This document shows, piece after piece, positions 6,953 through 7,184 of a DNA stretch of 7,184 bases. The notes beneath the pieces were generated by a model. The model was not told the origin of the DNA. It saw only the letters and a program-made list of their open reading frames with translations, and did not search any database. Position numbers and translations under genes: made by a program. Origin of the DNA: Hyphomicrobiales bacterium (GTDB lineage Bacteria > Pseudomonadota > Alphaproteobacteria > Rhizobiales > JALURZ01). Positions within the stretch are counted from its first letter, which is position 1. The number at the start of each line of letters is the position of its first letter. The stretch is from positions 1 to 7,184 of the forward strand of contig JALURZ010000285.1 in the NCBI GenBank assembly GCA_027058735.1, read 5' to 3'.

Positions 6953-7184
6953 ATGAAAAAACCGGCAGCGCCCGCACGCCATCCCGCGGATCGGCAAACC
7001 GAAACGACGCTGGTCACCTCCGGGCGCGACAGCCATGCCAATCACGGATTCGTCAATCCGCCAATCTATCATGCCTCGACCGTTCTTTATCCCGACGCCG
7101 CCAGCCTGCGGTCGCGAAACCAGGAATACATATATGGCCGGCGCGGCACCCCGATATCGCGCCGGCCATATATGTATTCCTGGT
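6953..7184 (+). CDS. metC: Cystathionine beta-lyase-like PLP enzyme, MetC (3' partial)
   Basis: N-terminal part of a Cys/Met metabolism PLP-dependent enzyme. MetC cleaves cystathionine to homocysteine, pyruvate and ammonia in methionine synthesis. The ATG at 6953 has GGAGG (6940-6944) eight bases upstream. The translation shows ETTLVTSGRDSHANHGFVNP (residues 17-36), PPIYHASTVLYPD (36-48) and YGRRGTPISR (61-70). In E. coli MetC the Tyr and Arg of the YxR segment bind the PLP phosphate of the partner subunit. The HGFVNPP and GRRGTP wording points to cystathionine beta-lyase rather than gamma-synthase. After Arg70 (codon 7160-7162) the family continues into an ALE-type helix, but here the bases become the reverse complement of 7119-7145 and encode RPYMYSW, which is not family-like. 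Treat only 6953 to about 7162 as authentic. The lysine-bearing catalytic region lies beyond the window. Confidence 0.85.
   Translation, partial: MKKPAAPARHPADRQTETTLVTSGRDSHANHGFVNPPIYHASTVLYPDAASLRSRNQEYIYGRRGTPISRRPYMYSW
7119..7184. repeat. Perfect 27-bp inverted repeat at the window edge (probable fold-back artefact)
   Basis: Bases 7119-7145 and 7158-7184 are exact reverse complements, 27 of 27, separated by 12 bases. The outer end of the right arm is the last base of the window, so the repeat may continue outside. The left arm is normal metC coding sequence (the NQEYIYGRR stretch). The right arm is out of place in that gene. This is the pattern of a fold-back chimera in a read or contig end, primed at the short complementary pair GGCGCG/CGCGCC (7140-7145 and 7158-7163). 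A real inverted duplication breaking metC is the less likely alternative. Confidence 0.85.

Noticed and set aside
7119..7184. Intrinsic terminator or attenuator inside metC
   Set aside because: The stem lies in coding sequence, has no T-run, and the right arm contradicts the conserved protein. A fold-back artefact explains it better.

Overview
The window looks like chromosomal DNA of a GC-rich alphaproteobacterium, most probably of the Hyphomicrobiales (Rhizobiales) type. The main reason is a complete general L-amino acid ABC transporter operon of the Rhizobium Aap kind (aapJQMP, minus strand), divergent from a metC-like gene. I remember this arrangement from rhizobia but have not verified it here. 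The taxon is inferred from gene content only.

Layout: (1) Bases 2-2027, plus strand: a tightly overlapping three-gene run. It holds an alanyl-tRNA editing hydrolase of the AlaX family (5' end cut off by the window), a two-domain 3-mercaptopyruvate sulfurtransferase (sseA) and a GNAT acetyltransferase. Each junction is a stop/start overlap, so translational coupling is likely. (2) Bases 2028-2240: a short convergent spacer with a perfect 11-bp stem-loop and no good U-tract. (3) Bases 2241-6676, minus strand: in order of transcription aapJ (periplasmic binding protein), a 98-base gap with a strong hairpin, aapQ and aapM (membrane subunits) and aapP (ATPase). (4) Bases 6677-6952: a divergent regulatory region with a sigma70-like promoter candidate for aapJ. 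(5) Base 6953 to the end, plus strand: the first about 70 codons of a cystathionine beta-lyase-like PLP enzyme (metC). It runs into a perfect 27-bp inverted repeat that ends exactly at the window edge.

The Aap genes together encode one uptake machine: AapJ binds amino acids in the periplasm, AapQ and AapM form the channel, and AapP supplies ATP hydrolysis. The flanking genes concern sulfur amino acid metabolism (sseA, metC) and translation quality control (AlaX). I see no mobile element, CRISPR array, RNA gene or convincing novel system. The points most worth a second look are the fold-back at the right edge (probably an assembly or amplification chimera), an apparent extra two-helix segment in AapM, the aapJ-aapQ hairpin, and the lysine/alanine-rich N-terminus of AapP.
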